Source: Jutongia huaianensis (lineage in GTDB: Bacteria > Bacillota > Clostridia > Lachnospirales > Lachnospiraceae). Taken from it: a stretch of 64,000 bases of DNA. The notes beneath the pieces are model-generated. The model saw only the letters and a list, made by a program, of their open reading frames with translations. It ran no database searches and was not told where the DNA came from. This document shows positions 10,231-19,038 of this stretch, one piece after another. The stretch is from the NCBI RefSeq assembly GCF_014384985.1, contig NZ_JACRSX010000018.1:1-64000 (forward strand), in the 5' to 3' direction. Both the position numbers and the translations under genes were made by a program. Within the stretch, counting starts at the first letter, position 1, and each line of letters opens with the position of its first letter.

Positions 10231-10296
10231 AAAACAGCCTGAATTTGATTTCACCCCAAAGGGAGTTGTTTGAAATCAAATCCGGGCTGTTTTATT
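10231..10296 (+). terminator. Bidirectional terminator between AAA+ gene and argG
   Basis: A 23-bp stem (10231-10253 with 10271-10293; one mismatch, one wobble) is flanked by A-rich and T-rich tracts, so it can stop transcription from both converging genes. Confidence 0.85.
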
Positions 10297-10333
10297 TTAG
10301 TGTATAGGAAAATGCTCGTAGCGTAGAGTGAGC

Positions 10334-10363
10334 AAGGGCAAAACGCTGGTTTTGCCCTTTTTT
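10334..10363 (+). terminator. Terminator hairpin within a short dispersed repeat
   Basis: An 11-bp stem aagggcaaaac/gttttgccctt with loop gctg and six Ts. The preceding bases from about 10300 (gtgtataggaaaatg) recur before a closely similar hairpin at 14264-14326, so the hairpin belongs to a small repeated unit. Confidence 0.65.
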
Positions 10364-10381
10364 ATGAATGGCTGTATCAGA

Positions 10382-11605
10382 TTATTTTGTCTTATCTTTC
10401 TTGAGCTCGTTCATTCTCATGGCACGAACCTTCAGTGGGAGACCCCATAATGTAATGAAGCCCTCTGCATCATGATGGTCGTACATATCACCTGTGGTAA
10501 AGGATGCCAATGACTCACTGTACAGAGAATATGGAGAAGTTGTTCCATTTTTAATGATATTGCCCTTGTAGAGACGAAGTTTTACTTCACCGGTTACATA
10601 CTGCTGTGTTACATCAACGAATGCGGAGATTGCTTCACGAACAGGTGTGAACCATTTACCTTCGTATACAATGCTTGCAAGCTTGCTGCCGAGCTCTAAC
10701 TTCAATGCGATGGTGTCACGGTCAAGAACAAGCTCCTCTAACTGCTGATGTGCTTCCATCAGGATTGTTCCACCCGGAGTCTCATATACACCACGGCTCT
10801 TCATACCAACGACACGGTTCTCAACGATATCAACAATACCGATACCGTGCTTTCCACCGATGGTATTCAGCTCACGGATAATATCAGCAACTTTCATTTT
10901 CTTGCCGTTCAGAGCAGTAGGAACACCCTTTTCAAAAGAAATAGAAAGCTCTACATCCTCATCCGGTGCCTTCTCCGGTGTAACACCGAGAACAAGCATA
11001 TGATCGTAATTTGGTGCCTGAGCAGGATCCTCAAGCTCCAGTCCCTCATGGCTGATATGCCAGATATTTCTATCACGGCTGTAAGACTGATCGGTTCCGA
11101 ACGGAAGATCAATGCCGTGTGCCTTACAATACTCAATTTCTGCCTCACGGGAATCCATACCCCATCTGTCGTCACGCCATGGAGCGATAACCTTGATATC
11201 CGGAGCTAATGCCTTGATACCAAGCTCAAAACGAATCTGGTCGTTACCCTTACCGGTTGCACCGTGGCAGATTGCAACGGCATTTTCCTTACGGGCAATC
11301 TCTACCAGCTTTGCAGCAATCGTAGGTCTTGCCATAGCAGTTCCCATGAGATATTTATGTTCGTAAACGGCACCAGCCTGTACACAAGGCATAATGTAGT
11401 TTTCGCAAAGATCATCAACAACGTCCTCAATGTAAAGCTTAGAAGCACCGGAGAGTTTTGCACGCTCCTCTAATCCATCGAGCTCCTCGCCCTGTCCACA
11501 GTCGATACAGCAGCATACAACCTCATAGCCGTATGTTTCCTTTAACCATGGAATAACTGCAGTTGTGTCAAGTCCGCCTGAGTAGGCTAAAATAACCTTA
11601 TCCAT
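10382..11605 (-). CDS. argG: Argininosuccinate synthase
   Basis: Joins citrulline and aspartate with ATP in arginine biosynthesis (cytoplasm). The N-terminal PP-loop motif AYSGGLDTT is at residues 7-15, and GATGKGNDQIRFE and YSRDRNIWHIS are conserved family blocks. The 407-aa product is full length. The start at 11605 (MDKVILAYSGG) is preferred over an upstream ATG at 11689 because agagga precedes it and the family begins here. It stands alone on the minus strand: no argH or carbamoyl-phosphate genes adjoin it. Confidence 0.96.
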   Translation of the reverse strand: MDKVILAYSGGLDTTAVIPWLKETYGYEVVCCCIDCGQGEELDGLEERAKLSGASKLYIEDVVDDLCENYIMPCVQAGAVYEHKYLMGTAMARPTIAAKLVEIARKENAVAICHGATGKGNDQIRFELGIKALAPDIKVIAPWRDDRWGMDSREAEIEYCKAHGIDLPFGTDQSYSRDRNIWHISHEGLELEDPAQAPNYDHMLVLGVTPEKAPDEDVELSISFEKGVPTALNGKKMKVADIIRELNTIGGKHGIGIVDIVENRVVGMKSRGVYETPGGTILMEAHQQLEELVLDRDTIALKLELGSKLASIVYEGKWFTPVREAISAFVDVTQQYVTGEVKLRLYKGNIIKNGTTSPYSLYSESLASFTTGDMYDHHDAEGFITLWGLPLKVRAMRMNELKKDKTK

Positions 11606-11745
11606 CTTTTTGTCCTCTTTTCTTTTTGTTGTGATTACTTGGTTTTGAAAATCATACTGTGTCAATGCGGCGTAGGTATAGCCTGCCACACTCTTCTATC
11701 ATAGCGTAAATGGCATAAAATGACAAGATTTGATTTGCTGTCTTC

Positions 11746-11774
11746 TTGACATTCCAGGTTTATTATTATAAAGT
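11746..11774 (+). promoter_or_regulatory. Promoter for the BlaI-type repressor operon
   Basis: Perfect TTGACA at 11746-11751, a 17-base spacer and TAAAGT at 11769-11774, about 75 bases upstream of the repressor start. Possible autoregulation by the repressor; I did not identify its operator. Confidence 0.55.
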
Positions 11775-11847
11775 TAAAATGGGTTGATAACAATAGACTT
11801 ATGATGCTTTTACTATTATTTATTGAGCACCGGGAAGGGGAATAACC

Positions 11848-12210
11848 ATGGAATATATGAAGTTATGCGACAGTGACTATCGTTTTATGCAGGTCGTATG
11901 GAAATATGCACCGATTCCATCCGGAGAGCTGGTAAAGCGGTGCGATGAGGAGCTGGGCTGGAAGAAATCCACAACTTATACGGTGATTCGCAAGCTGTCA
12001 GAAAAAGGATATATTCGGAACGAGGATGCGGTTGTTTCGGTGCTGATCCCACAGGAACGGGTGCAGCGGGATGAGTCCAATTATTTTGTGGAGAGAACGT
12101 TCGGGGGATCATTGCCCGGATTTCTGACTGCATTTCTGGGGGGAAAACATATTTCGAAAAAGGAAGCGGAGGCGATCAAAAAGATCATAGATCAGTATAG
12201 CAAGGGGTAA
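11848..12210 (+). CDS. BlaI/MecI-family transcriptional repressor
   Basis: 120 aa with the penicillinase-repressor winged helix (FMQVVWKYAPIPSGELVKR and KKSTTYTVIRKLSEKGY) and a C-terminal helical dimerisation part. In classical systems the sensor peptidase BlaR1 sits next to it. None is here: the next gene encodes a lipoprotein. The ribosome site ggaagggg is 7 bases upstream. Its stop overlaps the region of the following start codons, so all three genes to 14259 look like one operon. Confidence 0.88.
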   Translation: MEYMKLCDSDYRFMQVVWKYAPIPSGELVKRCDEELGWKKSTTYTVIRKLSEKGYIRNEDAVVSVLIPQERVQRDESNYFVERTFGGSLPGFLTAFLGGKHISKKEAEAIKKIIDQYSKG

Positions 12211-12215
12211 TGTAT

Positions 12216-12851
12216 ATGAAAAAATTTAATGGTAGAAAAAAGTTGTATGCGAAAAGGGCTTTGATGGAATCTGTAATAATGGTTCTAATGCTTTGCGGGT
12301 GTTCGGATCACACAGTGGATAATCCGTTTTCTAAAGACACGGGGTATCAGGTCGAAATGGTAAAAGATCAGTCTGATGATAAAGGGCATATGGTCTGCGA
12401 TTATAAGATTTTCCATAAAAAAGACGGACTGTTGATGCAAGATGTTTATGGAGATGCAATTTATGGTGATATTGACGGAGATGGAAAATGTGAGGCGGCT
12501 TTTGTAACCATGGAGGGGTCCGGAATTCAGAGAATGTGTATTTATATTGCAGATGCGGAGAAAGAAGTGGCTGTTTCTGAAAAACTTGATGTTATGTATG
12601 ATATTTTTGATATTAAAGGGGTCGAAAATGTAGGAGATATCAGAGTCGCAAATGGTCAGATGAAGAAAAATGAAATACAGATGGAGGTGAGTGGAGCAAA
12701 GTATAAAGTCGAAATGGAAGCGGATGGAACGGCAGCAGGTACAGTGGATGGAACAGAAACCAAGGTGATTGCTGCCAGTGATATTAAGGTGCAAAATATT
12801 ACAGAGGATTGGAAGAGAAGATTTGAGGAGGAATCGCGTATTGAAAAATAA
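12216..12851 (+). CDS. Putative lipoprotein with a calcium-loop-like motif
   Basis: 211 aa, family not recognised. A basic N-terminus and hydrophobic stretch (ESVIMVLMLCGC) end in a lipobox-like LCGC, suggesting a membrane-anchored lipoprotein. A DIDGDGK motif at about residue 86 resembles EF-hand or dockerin loops, and the LRR protein downstream has a similar one. The ATG at 12216 is chosen because aagggg lies 8 bases upstream; the ATG at 12210, overlapping the previous stop, is too close to it. The following gene starts inside its last codons. Confidence 0.7.
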   Translation: MKKFNGRKKLYAKRALMESVIMVLMLCGCSDHTVDNPFSKDTGYQVEMVKDQSDDKGHMVCDYKIFHKKDGLLMQDVYGDAIYGDIDGDGKCEAAFVTMEGSGIQRMCIYIADAEKEVAVSEKLDVMYDIFDIKGVENVGDIRVANGQMKKNEIQMEVSGAKYKVEMEADGTAAGTVDGTETKVIAASDIKVQNITEDWKRRFEEESRIEK

Positions 12852-14259
12852 TTGGAGAAAGAATTTATGGTGTGTTGTGGTTACGGTAATGATTCTGGTG
12901 CCTTTGTGGGGGCAGGGCAGCAGAGCAAAAGCGGCAGAAGCAGGCAGTCTGGAAATTAATGAGCAAAATTTTCCGGCAGACTGGCTTCGAACCGTTTTGA
13001 AAACAAAATATTATGATATCAATGGAGATGGGGTACTTTCCCAAGAGGAAATTAAGCAGATTAATATTGTGGAAAATTTTGTTGAGCAGGGTTCAGAAAT
13101 TGTAACGCCGAAACAGGCGTTGGTTGCAACATATATAGGAGATGAGACGACAGAGCAGATTATTACCGGAAATGATCTGTGGGAAAAGGATACCATAGAT
13201 GTCCGTGGAATAGAGCATCTGACCTCCTGCACGAGTCTTTCTCTGGCGAAGGTGAAGGGGAATACATTAAAAATCGAAGGATGTCCGAAATCATTGAAAT
13301 ACATATGGCTGACAGCATCGGAGATCAACCGGGTAGAAGTCGCAGGGAATAACATAACCTGGTTTTCTCTCTGTGAATATGACCGCTGGAGCTTCAAAGA
13401 GGCAGAGGCCATGGCATGCCGGATAAATGAGCTGGATGTATCTCGATGTAAAAATCTGGAATGGCTTGTTTGTGATTCTCCGACACTGGCAACAGTGGAT
13501 GTAAGTCAAAATAAGAATCTGGAAAGATTATCGTGTAATGGAAATCAAATGACAAGTCTTGATGTGAGTCAGAATAAAAATCTCAGTGATCTTGAGTGTG
13601 ACAAAAATCAGTTGGAAACGCTGGATCTGAGCAACAATAATAAATTATATACTTTAAGTGCACAGGACAATAAATTAAAAAATATTAAGCTTGCCAAAAA
13701 TATTCTCAGAGTGGTCAATGTTAAGGATAATCAGTTGACATCATTTGCAACAGAACTATGTCCTAATATCAGGACATTGAATGTGAAAAATAATTACATC
13801 AAAAAGCTGGATCTGACAAAGTGTAAGGAATTGGAAGTACTGAGTTGTAAGCAAAATCAGTTGAGAAAGCTGGATCTTAGCAATAACACGGAGCTGAGAT
13901 GGGTTTCCTGTCGTCAGAACAGGATTCGTACCCTGAAGCTGCCAAATGTGAATTTTACAGACAGTAATAATAGTATGGATGAGGATTTTGATGAAATTTA
14001 TGAATCGGATAGTCTGTTTGGTGAAAATCCAACGGATATTTTGGATCTGAGTAAGATAAAGAATTTTAAGAAGATCTCCAGAAAAACAGTGAAAGAATTT
14101 ATAAATGGAAAGTTTCACCGGTCCCCGTATTTTGAGGAGAAAAAGGTCGGTTCCAGAAAAATAAAAAAACTGATCATCAGCACTAAGTTGTCAGAAAGTG
14201 ATCGTATATGGCTTATGAAGAAGGCGCAGAAATATAAAGTTAAGGTTTCGGTGAAATAA
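12841..14259 (+). CDS. Secreted leucine-rich-repeat protein
   Basis: 472 aa. Signal peptide (MKNNWRKNLW, then CVVVTVMILVPLWG), an EF-hand-like YYDINGDGVLSQEE near residues 54-67, then about ten short leucine-rich repeats with an L-x-V/L-S-x-N-K-x-L pattern (internalin/BspA-like), and a basic C-terminus. TTG at 12841 is the start: aggagg at 12826-12831 is 9 bases upstream and the codon overlaps the end of the lipoprotein gene, so translation is coupled. No sortase motif or cell-wall domain is visible. Probable surface or matrix interaction protein; partner unknown. Confidence 0.8.
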   Translation: MKNNWRKNLWCVVVTVMILVPLWGQGSRAKAAEAGSLEINEQNFPADWLRTVLKTKYYDINGDGVLSQEEIKQINIVENFVEQGSEIVTPKQALVATYIGDETTEQIITGNDLWEKDTIDVRGIEHLTSCTSLSLAKVKGNTLKIEGCPKSLKYIWLTASEINRVEVAGNNITWFSLCEYDRWSFKEAEAMACRINELDVSRCKNLEWLVCDSPTLATVDVSQNKNLERLSCNGNQMTSLDVSQNKNLSDLECDKNQLETLDLSNNNKLYTLSAQDNKLKNIKLAKNILRVVNVKDNQLTSFATELCPNIRTLNVKNNYIKKLDLTKCKELEVLSCKQNQLRKLDLSNNTELRWVSCRQNRIRTLKLPNVNFTDSNNSMDEDFDEIYESDSLFGENPTDILDLSKIKNFKKISRKTVKEFINGKFHRSPYFEEKKVGSRKIKKLIISTKLSESDRIWLMKKAQKYKVKVSVK

Positions 14260-14298
14260 AAACGGTGTAAAGGAAAATGTTTGTAATATAGTCGGTAG

Positions 14299-14326
14299 AA
14301 AGGGCAAAATACAGGTTTTGCCTTTT
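14299..14326 (+). terminator. Terminator after the LRR gene (second copy of the dispersed repeat)
   Basis: Stem aaagggcaaaa/ttttgcctttt with one bulged G. The upstream segment from 14264 resembles 10300-10333. Confidence 0.6.
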
Positions 14327-14356
14327 CTATTAGAATTAAACTTCTATATTAAAAAC

Positions 14357-14400
14357 TTTACATAGAAGTTGTTGACAATAACTAAACTTCTATGTAAAAT
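14357..14400 (+). promoter_or_regulatory. Promoter with perfect 14-bp palindromic operator
   Basis: TTGACA at 14372-14377, a 17-base spacer and TAAAAT at 14395-14400. A perfect 14-bp inverted repeat (tttacatagaagtt at 14357-14370 and aacttctatgtaaa at 14385-14398) brackets the -35 and overlaps the -10. A partial third copy is at 14339-14350. This suggests autorepression by the HTH protein encoded next. Confidence 0.75.
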
Positions 14401-14430
14401 ATTATGCATAAAAGTTGGATGGTGATATTT

Positions 14431-15288
14431 ATGGATTTCTTAATTGGGCAGGATATAGAAAGTGTATTGGAAATTACGGGATTTTCCGAGGAAGAATTGG
14501 CAAATGAGTTAGGTGTCAGCAGAATAACAGTGAGTAATTGGGTCAACAATAGAAATAATATATCGGAAAGACACATGCGCAAATTTTATGAGTATGTGTT
14601 TAAAAAAGGAATTCGTTTGAATAAGATCAAGGAGCAGTTTTACAGGGAAGATATGGTGAAGGACGGGGAGGTTCTTTTGTTTCATGGGGCAAAAACAAAG
14701 TTAGAAGGAGCACCCGGGCTTGATTATAGCAAAAAGATCAATGACTTTGGCAATGGATTCTATTGTGGGGAAAGCCTGGAACAGTCAGCAATGTTTGTTG
14801 CAACACATAAAAATTCATCGTTGTATATGTTGAAATTTGCAGCTTCCAATTTAATAAGCAGAGAATTTAGCGTTGATAGAGAATGGATGCTTACGATCGC
14901 CTATTATAGAGGAAAACTTCAGGAATATATTCAAACGGAAACAGTCAAAAAACTGTTGAAAACAAATAAGGGAGTTGATTATATCATTGCACCGATTGCA
15001 GATAACAGAATGTTTGAAATTATAGACAGTTTTATTGATGGAGAAATAACTGATGTACAGTGTCAGCATTGTTTATCTGCAACAAATCCGGGAAAACAAT
15101 ATGTGTTCATCAGTGAAAAAGCATTAGACAATATTACCCTTTTGGAAAGATGTTTTTTGACGGATTCTGAAAAGGAGATGTATCTGGATACAAAACAAAA
15201 AGGATTTCAAATGAATATGGATAAAGTGAAGCTGGCAAGAAAAAAATACAGAAATCAGGGAAGGTATATCGAGGAGATTTTGCAATGA
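14431..15288 (+). CDS. HTH-DUF3990 protein, putative toxin with ADP-ribosyltransferase-like fold
   Basis: 285 aa. The N-terminal XRE-like HTH is at about residues 5-60 (FSEEELANELGVSRITVSNWVNN). Then comes a DUF3990-type domain from about residue 80 (LLFHGAKTK, DFGNGFYCGESLEQSAMF). DUF3990 is placed among ADP-ribosyltransferase-like folds and often occurs in toxin-antitoxin pairs; toxicity here is inferred. The ATG at 14404 is rejected because it would lie upstream of the expected transcription start; 14431 is used. It overlaps the next gene by 4 bases (ATGA), typical of TA operons. Confidence 0.7.
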   Translation: MDFLIGQDIESVLEITGFSEEELANELGVSRITVSNWVNNRNNISERHMRKFYEYVFKKGIRLNKIKEQFYREDMVKDGEVLLFHGAKTKLEGAPGLDYSKKINDFGNGFYCGESLEQSAMFVATHKNSSLYMLKFAASNLISREFSVDREWMLTIAYYRGKLQEYIQTETVKKLLKTNKGVDYIIAPIADNRMFEIIDSFIDGEITDVQCQHCLSATNPGKQYVFISEKALDNITLLERCFLTDSEKEMYLDTKQKGFQMNMDKVKLARKKYRNQGRYIEEILQ

Positions 15289-15788
15289 AAAAAATAGATT
15301 CTTTAGGATTGAGAATGTGTGCTTATCAGGCGGCGTTGTTTCAAATGTCAAAGAAAAGCGAAGAGTGCAGTTCAAAAATATTTATACGAAGATTTATGAA
15401 TTCGGAACTTGCAAAAAGAATGGACAATGTTGGATTTGCATTTGAATCATTAGATGTGTCTGATGCGATTAAAGAGATAGAGGAACAGTATGGAGCCAGT
15501 TCTTACGGGGTGAATAAGTTTGATGGAGAGGAGCTTTACTGGATTGGCTATATATATCGCTACTGGTCCTATATCAGTGATAAGTCGAGTAAGCAGATTT
15601 ATAAACTGATCAAGCCGGAGCAATTAAGAAAATTATATTATCCATATCATTCTATGGATCCGCTTCAGGCGATTGAAAGAATTACTGAAGAATTGGAACC
15701 GGGAACAAATGTTGACATAAGCGATATATCTAAGGGAGTAATTGCTTTGAGAAAGGTGCGAAGGAGAGTGGCCGGAAAGCAACCTTAA
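15285..15788 (+). CDS. Putative antitoxin partner of the HTH-DUF3990 protein
   Basis: 167 aa, mostly helical and charged, with a conserved-looking block YWIGYIYRYWSYISDKSS followed by LRKLYYPYHSMDPLQAIERI. I recognise this C-terminal pattern from small proteins beside DUF3990-type genes but cannot name a family. Its ATG overlaps the toxin-like gene stop. The antitoxin role is inferred from that coupling and size. A strong terminator ends the pair. Confidence 0.55.
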   Translation: MKKIDSLGLRMCAYQAALFQMSKKSEECSSKIFIRRFMNSELAKRMDNVGFAFESLDVSDAIKEIEEQYGASSYGVNKFDGEELYWIGYIYRYWSYISDKSSKQIYKLIKPEQLRKLYYPYHSMDPLQAIERITEELEPGTNVDISDISKGVIALRKVRRRVAGKQP

Positions 15789-15838
15789 AAAACTCTTAAG
15801 AATTTCATTCATATGTTTTAAGAATTGTCTGGTACTAT

Positions 15839-15871
15839 AACCCCAGTGATGGTTTTATCACTGGGGTTTTT
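15839..15871 (+). terminator. Terminator of the DUF3990 operon
   Basis: A perfect 12-bp stem (aaccccagtgat/atcactggggtt) with a 6-base loop and TTTTT. Confidence 0.88.
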
Positions 15872-16212
15872 GCTGTTATAAAGGAGGGGGAAGATGAATC
15901 TGTCATGAATGTATTGGATGCCTTTGAGGTTGCAGGGTATCAGATTGTCGGTAAAAGCGGAAAGTCAATGGATAGCGTTTCAAGATGTGATGTATTGCAG
16001 CGAATCCGAAGGGGAGAACAGGCAATTTTTTCAATATTTTTCAGACCATATCCATGCTCCGAAGGAACAGAAAAATCATCGTCTGTAAACGGCCTTTTTT
16101 GTGAAATAGAAGAACTGTAGTGATCGTTGCGCATGATAATAGCGTGGCTGAGCGGGGCAGCCGTTTGGCCGCCTCTTCTCAAAAATCTTGTATGTTTCTA
16201 AAATTCCTTATA
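15872..16212. other. Gap without a convincing gene
   Basis: An aggaggggg sequence at 15882-15890 is followed by atgaatctgtcatga, a 4-codon open frame, then by a 71-codon frame at 15905-16120 whose product resembles nothing I know. This may be a leader or a decayed gene upstream of the maltodextrin transporter. A cgttgcgcatgataa stretch near 16126 faintly resembles a LacI-family operator. Confidence 0.4.
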
Positions 16213-16241
16213 TTTACCCAAAACCTGCCAGCTTTTATAAT
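16213..16241 (+). promoter_or_regulatory. Promoter of the maltodextrin transporter operon
   Basis: TTTACC at 16213-16218, a 17-base spacer and a perfect TATAAT at 16236-16241, about 70 bases before the binding-protein start. Confidence 0.65.
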
Positions 16242-16308
16242 GAATTTATCAAATCAATACAGCAGAAATGAAGCTGCTGCATGGAAAAAGAATGAGGAGG
16301 AATTCGTT

Positions 16309-17604
16309 ATGAGAGCGAAAAAATTATGTGCGTTATTGCTGACAACAGCAATGATTTCATCTGTATTTGCCGGGTGTGGCAAGACAACATCAACAACAGA
16401 CAAGGCCGGTTCTGATACCGGCAGTGCCAAGACAGAGACAAAGGATGTGAAACTGACGGTGTGGGGACCGCAGGAGGATCAGGCAAAGATAAAGGGATAT
16501 AATGACGGTATCCTCAAGGCAATGTGTGATTCCTTTAATGAGCAGCATCCGGAGTGGAATATCACTTTTGAGTATGGTGTATGCTCCGAGGGAGATGCAA
16601 AGGATGTGGTAACGAAGGATGTGGATGCGGCAGCAGATGTTTATATGTATGCAAACGATCAGATCCCGGTTCTGGTTGAAGCAGGAGCTCTTTCTAAGCT
16701 GGGTGGATCTACCGTAGATGAGATCAACGAGAATAACGAAAAAGCAATGATCGATTCTGTTACATATGATGGAAGTGTATACGGAGTTCCGTACACATCA
16801 AACACATGGTTTATGTATTATGATAAGAGTAAATTCAGTGAGGATGAGGTAAAATCTCTGGACAAGATGATGTCAAAGAATCTGGGCAATGGCGTTACAA
16901 ACTTTGCATTCCCGCTGGATAACAGCTGGTATATTGAAGCATTCTACTACGCAGCAGGCGGTTCTCTCTTTGGTGACGGAACAGATGCATCTGCAGGCTG
17001 TGACTGGGATAGTGAGGCCGGCGTGGCAGCAACAAAATATATGGTAAATCTTGCAAAGAATAAGAAATTCTCCTGTGAGAAGGACGGAAGCAGTATTGCA
17101 AAATTTAAGGACGGAAAGCTGGGCGCATATTGCAGCGGTTCCTGGGATGCAAAGGCGATCAAGGAAGCACTTGGAAAGAATTTTGCAGCAGCACAGCTTC
17201 CTACTGCAACCATTAACGGACAGGAAGGTCAGATGAAGTCCTTCGCCGGAAGTAAGGCAGTTGGCGTAAATCCAAAATGTGAGGATCAGGAGGTTGCCGT
17301 AGCACTTGCCCGTTATCTTGCAGGGGAGGAGTGCCAGAAGATCCGTTTTGAGTCAAGAGGAATCGCACCGATCAACAAAATACTTGCTGCAGATGAAGCA
17401 GTAATGAAGGATACCGTAATTAAGGCACAGGCAGACGAAATTGCAAATGCAGCGGCTGTACAGCCACTTCTTTCAGAGATGGGCAGCTACTGGACACCGG
17501 CTGAGACGATGGGAAAAGAGATCGTACAGGGTGATGTTACAGAGGCAAACGCTGAGAAGAAGACAAAGGAAATGGTAAAGGGTATTCTGAGCAACGGACT
17601 GTAG
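16309..17604 (+). CDS. malE: Maltodextrin ABC transporter, substrate-binding lipoprotein
   Basis: 431 aa. Signal peptide with lipobox SVFAGC (Cys near residue 22), then an extracellular solute-binding protein family 1 fold (KLTVWGPQEDQAKIKGY; VYGVPYTSNTWFMYYDK; GSWDAKAI). The start at 16309 is set by gaggagg 8 bases upstream; the longer frame from 16120 has no ribosome site. Two permease genes follow. No MalK-type ATPase is encoded nearby, so a shared multisugar ATPase such as MsmX is expected elsewhere. Context with malQ and glgP supports maltodextrin as substrate. Confidence 0.88.
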   Translation: MRAKKLCALLLTTAMISSVFAGCGKTTSTTDKAGSDTGSAKTETKDVKLTVWGPQEDQAKIKGYNDGILKAMCDSFNEQHPEWNITFEYGVCSEGDAKDVVTKDVDAAADVYMYANDQIPVLVEAGALSKLGGSTVDEINENNEKAMIDSVTYDGSVYGVPYTSNTWFMYYDKSKFSEDEVKSLDKMMSKNLGNGVTNFAFPLDNSWYIEAFYYAAGGSLFGDGTDASAGCDWDSEAGVAATKYMVNLAKNKKFSCEKDGSSIAKFKDGKLGAYCSGSWDAKAIKEALGKNFAAAQLPTATINGQEGQMKSFAGSKAVGVNPKCEDQEVAVALARYLAGEECQKIRFESRGIAPINKILAADEAVMKDTVIKAQADEIANAAAVQPLLSEMGSYWTPAETMGKEIVQGDVTEANAEKKTKEMVKGILSNGL

Positions 17605-17664
17605 AAATTTGAAGGCTGTCCGGAAAGACAGAATAAATCAGTAAGGTAAAAGGAGAAATGTCCT

Positions 17665-19038
17665 ATGGCAAATAAGGTGGAGCATGCAAAGGTCATTTCC
17701 GTGAGCAATGCACTGAGGCACGGGGATACGTTCACCCGCCTCAGTGCGGTTATCATGGGAACCGGCAATATTTGCAGAAAACAGGTTGTGAAGGGTCTGT
17801 TGTATCTGGCAGTAGAAATTCTGTTTATTGCCTTTATGGTCATCAGTGGTTTTGGACTGCTTGGCGGTCTGACAACATTGGGAACAAATGAGGGCGGAGA
17901 AGTATTTAATGAAGCGAAGCAGGTGTATGAGTATACTGCCGGTGACAATTCCATGTTGATCCTGCTTTATGGAATTCTGGCGGTCTTTGCGATCATCGCA
18001 TTTGTATTTGCCTGGAGATCTTCTCTGAAATCAGCTTATCAGGCACAGGTTTTGAAGGAAGCAGGGAAGCCGCTTCCGGGTTTTTGTGGGGACGTAGCAT
18101 CACTGTTTGATCAGAACCTGCATAAAACCCTGTTGACAGGGCCAATCATATGTATATTTGCATTTACGATCCTGCCTCTTGTTTTTATGGCAGCGATCGC
18201 ATTTACCAACTATGACAGAAATCATCAGCCGCCGGGAAAGCTGTTTGACTGGGTAGGACTGGCAAACTTTGGAAAGCTTTTAGACAGCTCCAGCGGACTT
18301 GGCACAGCCTTCTGGCATGTGCTTGGATGGACGATCGTCTGGGCGGTTTTAGCTACATTTTTAAATTATATTCTGGGAATGATCCTTGCGATCGTAATTA
18401 ACCGCAAGGAAACAAAATGGAAGGCAATGTGGAGATTTATCTTCGTTCTTTCCATTGCCATTCCACAGTTTGTATCACTGTTAGTTATCCGGACTATGCT
18501 GCAGCCGGAGGGTTCTATCAATGTTCTGTTGAAGCAGCTTGGACTAATCCAGAAGAGCCTTCCGTTCTGGACTGATGTTACCTGGGCAAGAATTACCATC
18601 ATCGTGGTGAACTTATGGGTTGGTGTTCCGTATACGATGCTTCAGGTTACGGGTATTCTTCAGAATATTCCGGCGGATTTGTATGAGGCAGCCAGAGTGG
18701 ACGGTGCCAATGCAGTGGTACAGTTTTTCAAGATCACACTTCCATATATGCTGTTTGTGACGACGCCGTATCTGATCACACAGTTTATCGGAAATATCAA
18801 TAACTTTAATGTTATTTATCTGCTGACAAAGGGCGCTCCGGCAGCGTTAAGCTACAATAATGGTACTGCCGGTAAGACGGATCTGCTGGTAACGTGGCTG
18901 TATAAACTGACCATGGACTTTAAGGATTACAACTACGCGGCGGTGATCTCCATTGCAGTATTTGTATTATCAGCTGTATTTTCTCTGGCGGCGTACCGCA
19001 AGTCAGGGGCATTGAAGAATGAGGAGGGATTCCAATAA
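17665..19038 (+). CDS. malF: Maltodextrin ABC transporter permease, MalF type
   Basis: 457 aa with an N-terminal helix (YLAVEILFIAFMVISGFGLLG) and several further membrane spans. The EAA loop that docks the ATPase is DLYEAARVDGANAVVQFFKI. It is 60 bases after the binding protein and overlaps malG by one base. Confidence 0.9.
   Translation: MANKVEHAKVISVSNALRHGDTFTRLSAVIMGTGNICRKQVVKGLLYLAVEILFIAFMVISGFGLLGGLTTLGTNEGGEVFNEAKQVYEYTAGDNSMLILLYGILAVFAIIAFVFAWRSSLKSAYQAQVLKEAGKPLPGFCGDVASLFDQNLHKTLLTGPIICIFAFTILPLVFMAAIAFTNYDRNHQPPGKLFDWVGLANFGKLLDSSSGLGTAFWHVLGWTIVWAVLATFLNYILGMILAIVINRKETKWKAMWRFIFVLSIAIPQFVSLLVIRTMLQPEGSINVLLKQLGLIQKSLPFWTDVTWARITIIVVNLWVGVPYTMLQVTGILQNIPADLYEAARVDGANAVVQFFKITLPYMLFVTTPYLITQFIGNINNFNVIYLLTKGAPAALSYNNGTAGKTDLLVTWLYKLTMDFKDYNYAAVISIAVFVLSAVFSLAAYRKSGALKNEEGFQ

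Noticed and set aside
14404..14430. Upstream ATG for the DUF3990 gene
   Set aside because: It lies only 4 bases after the -10 box, so it would be upstream of the transcription start.
15905..16120. 71-codon frame before the transporter operon
   Set aside because: A good purine tract lies upstream, but a 4-codon frame with a stop intervenes and the product shows no family features. Left as a gap feature.
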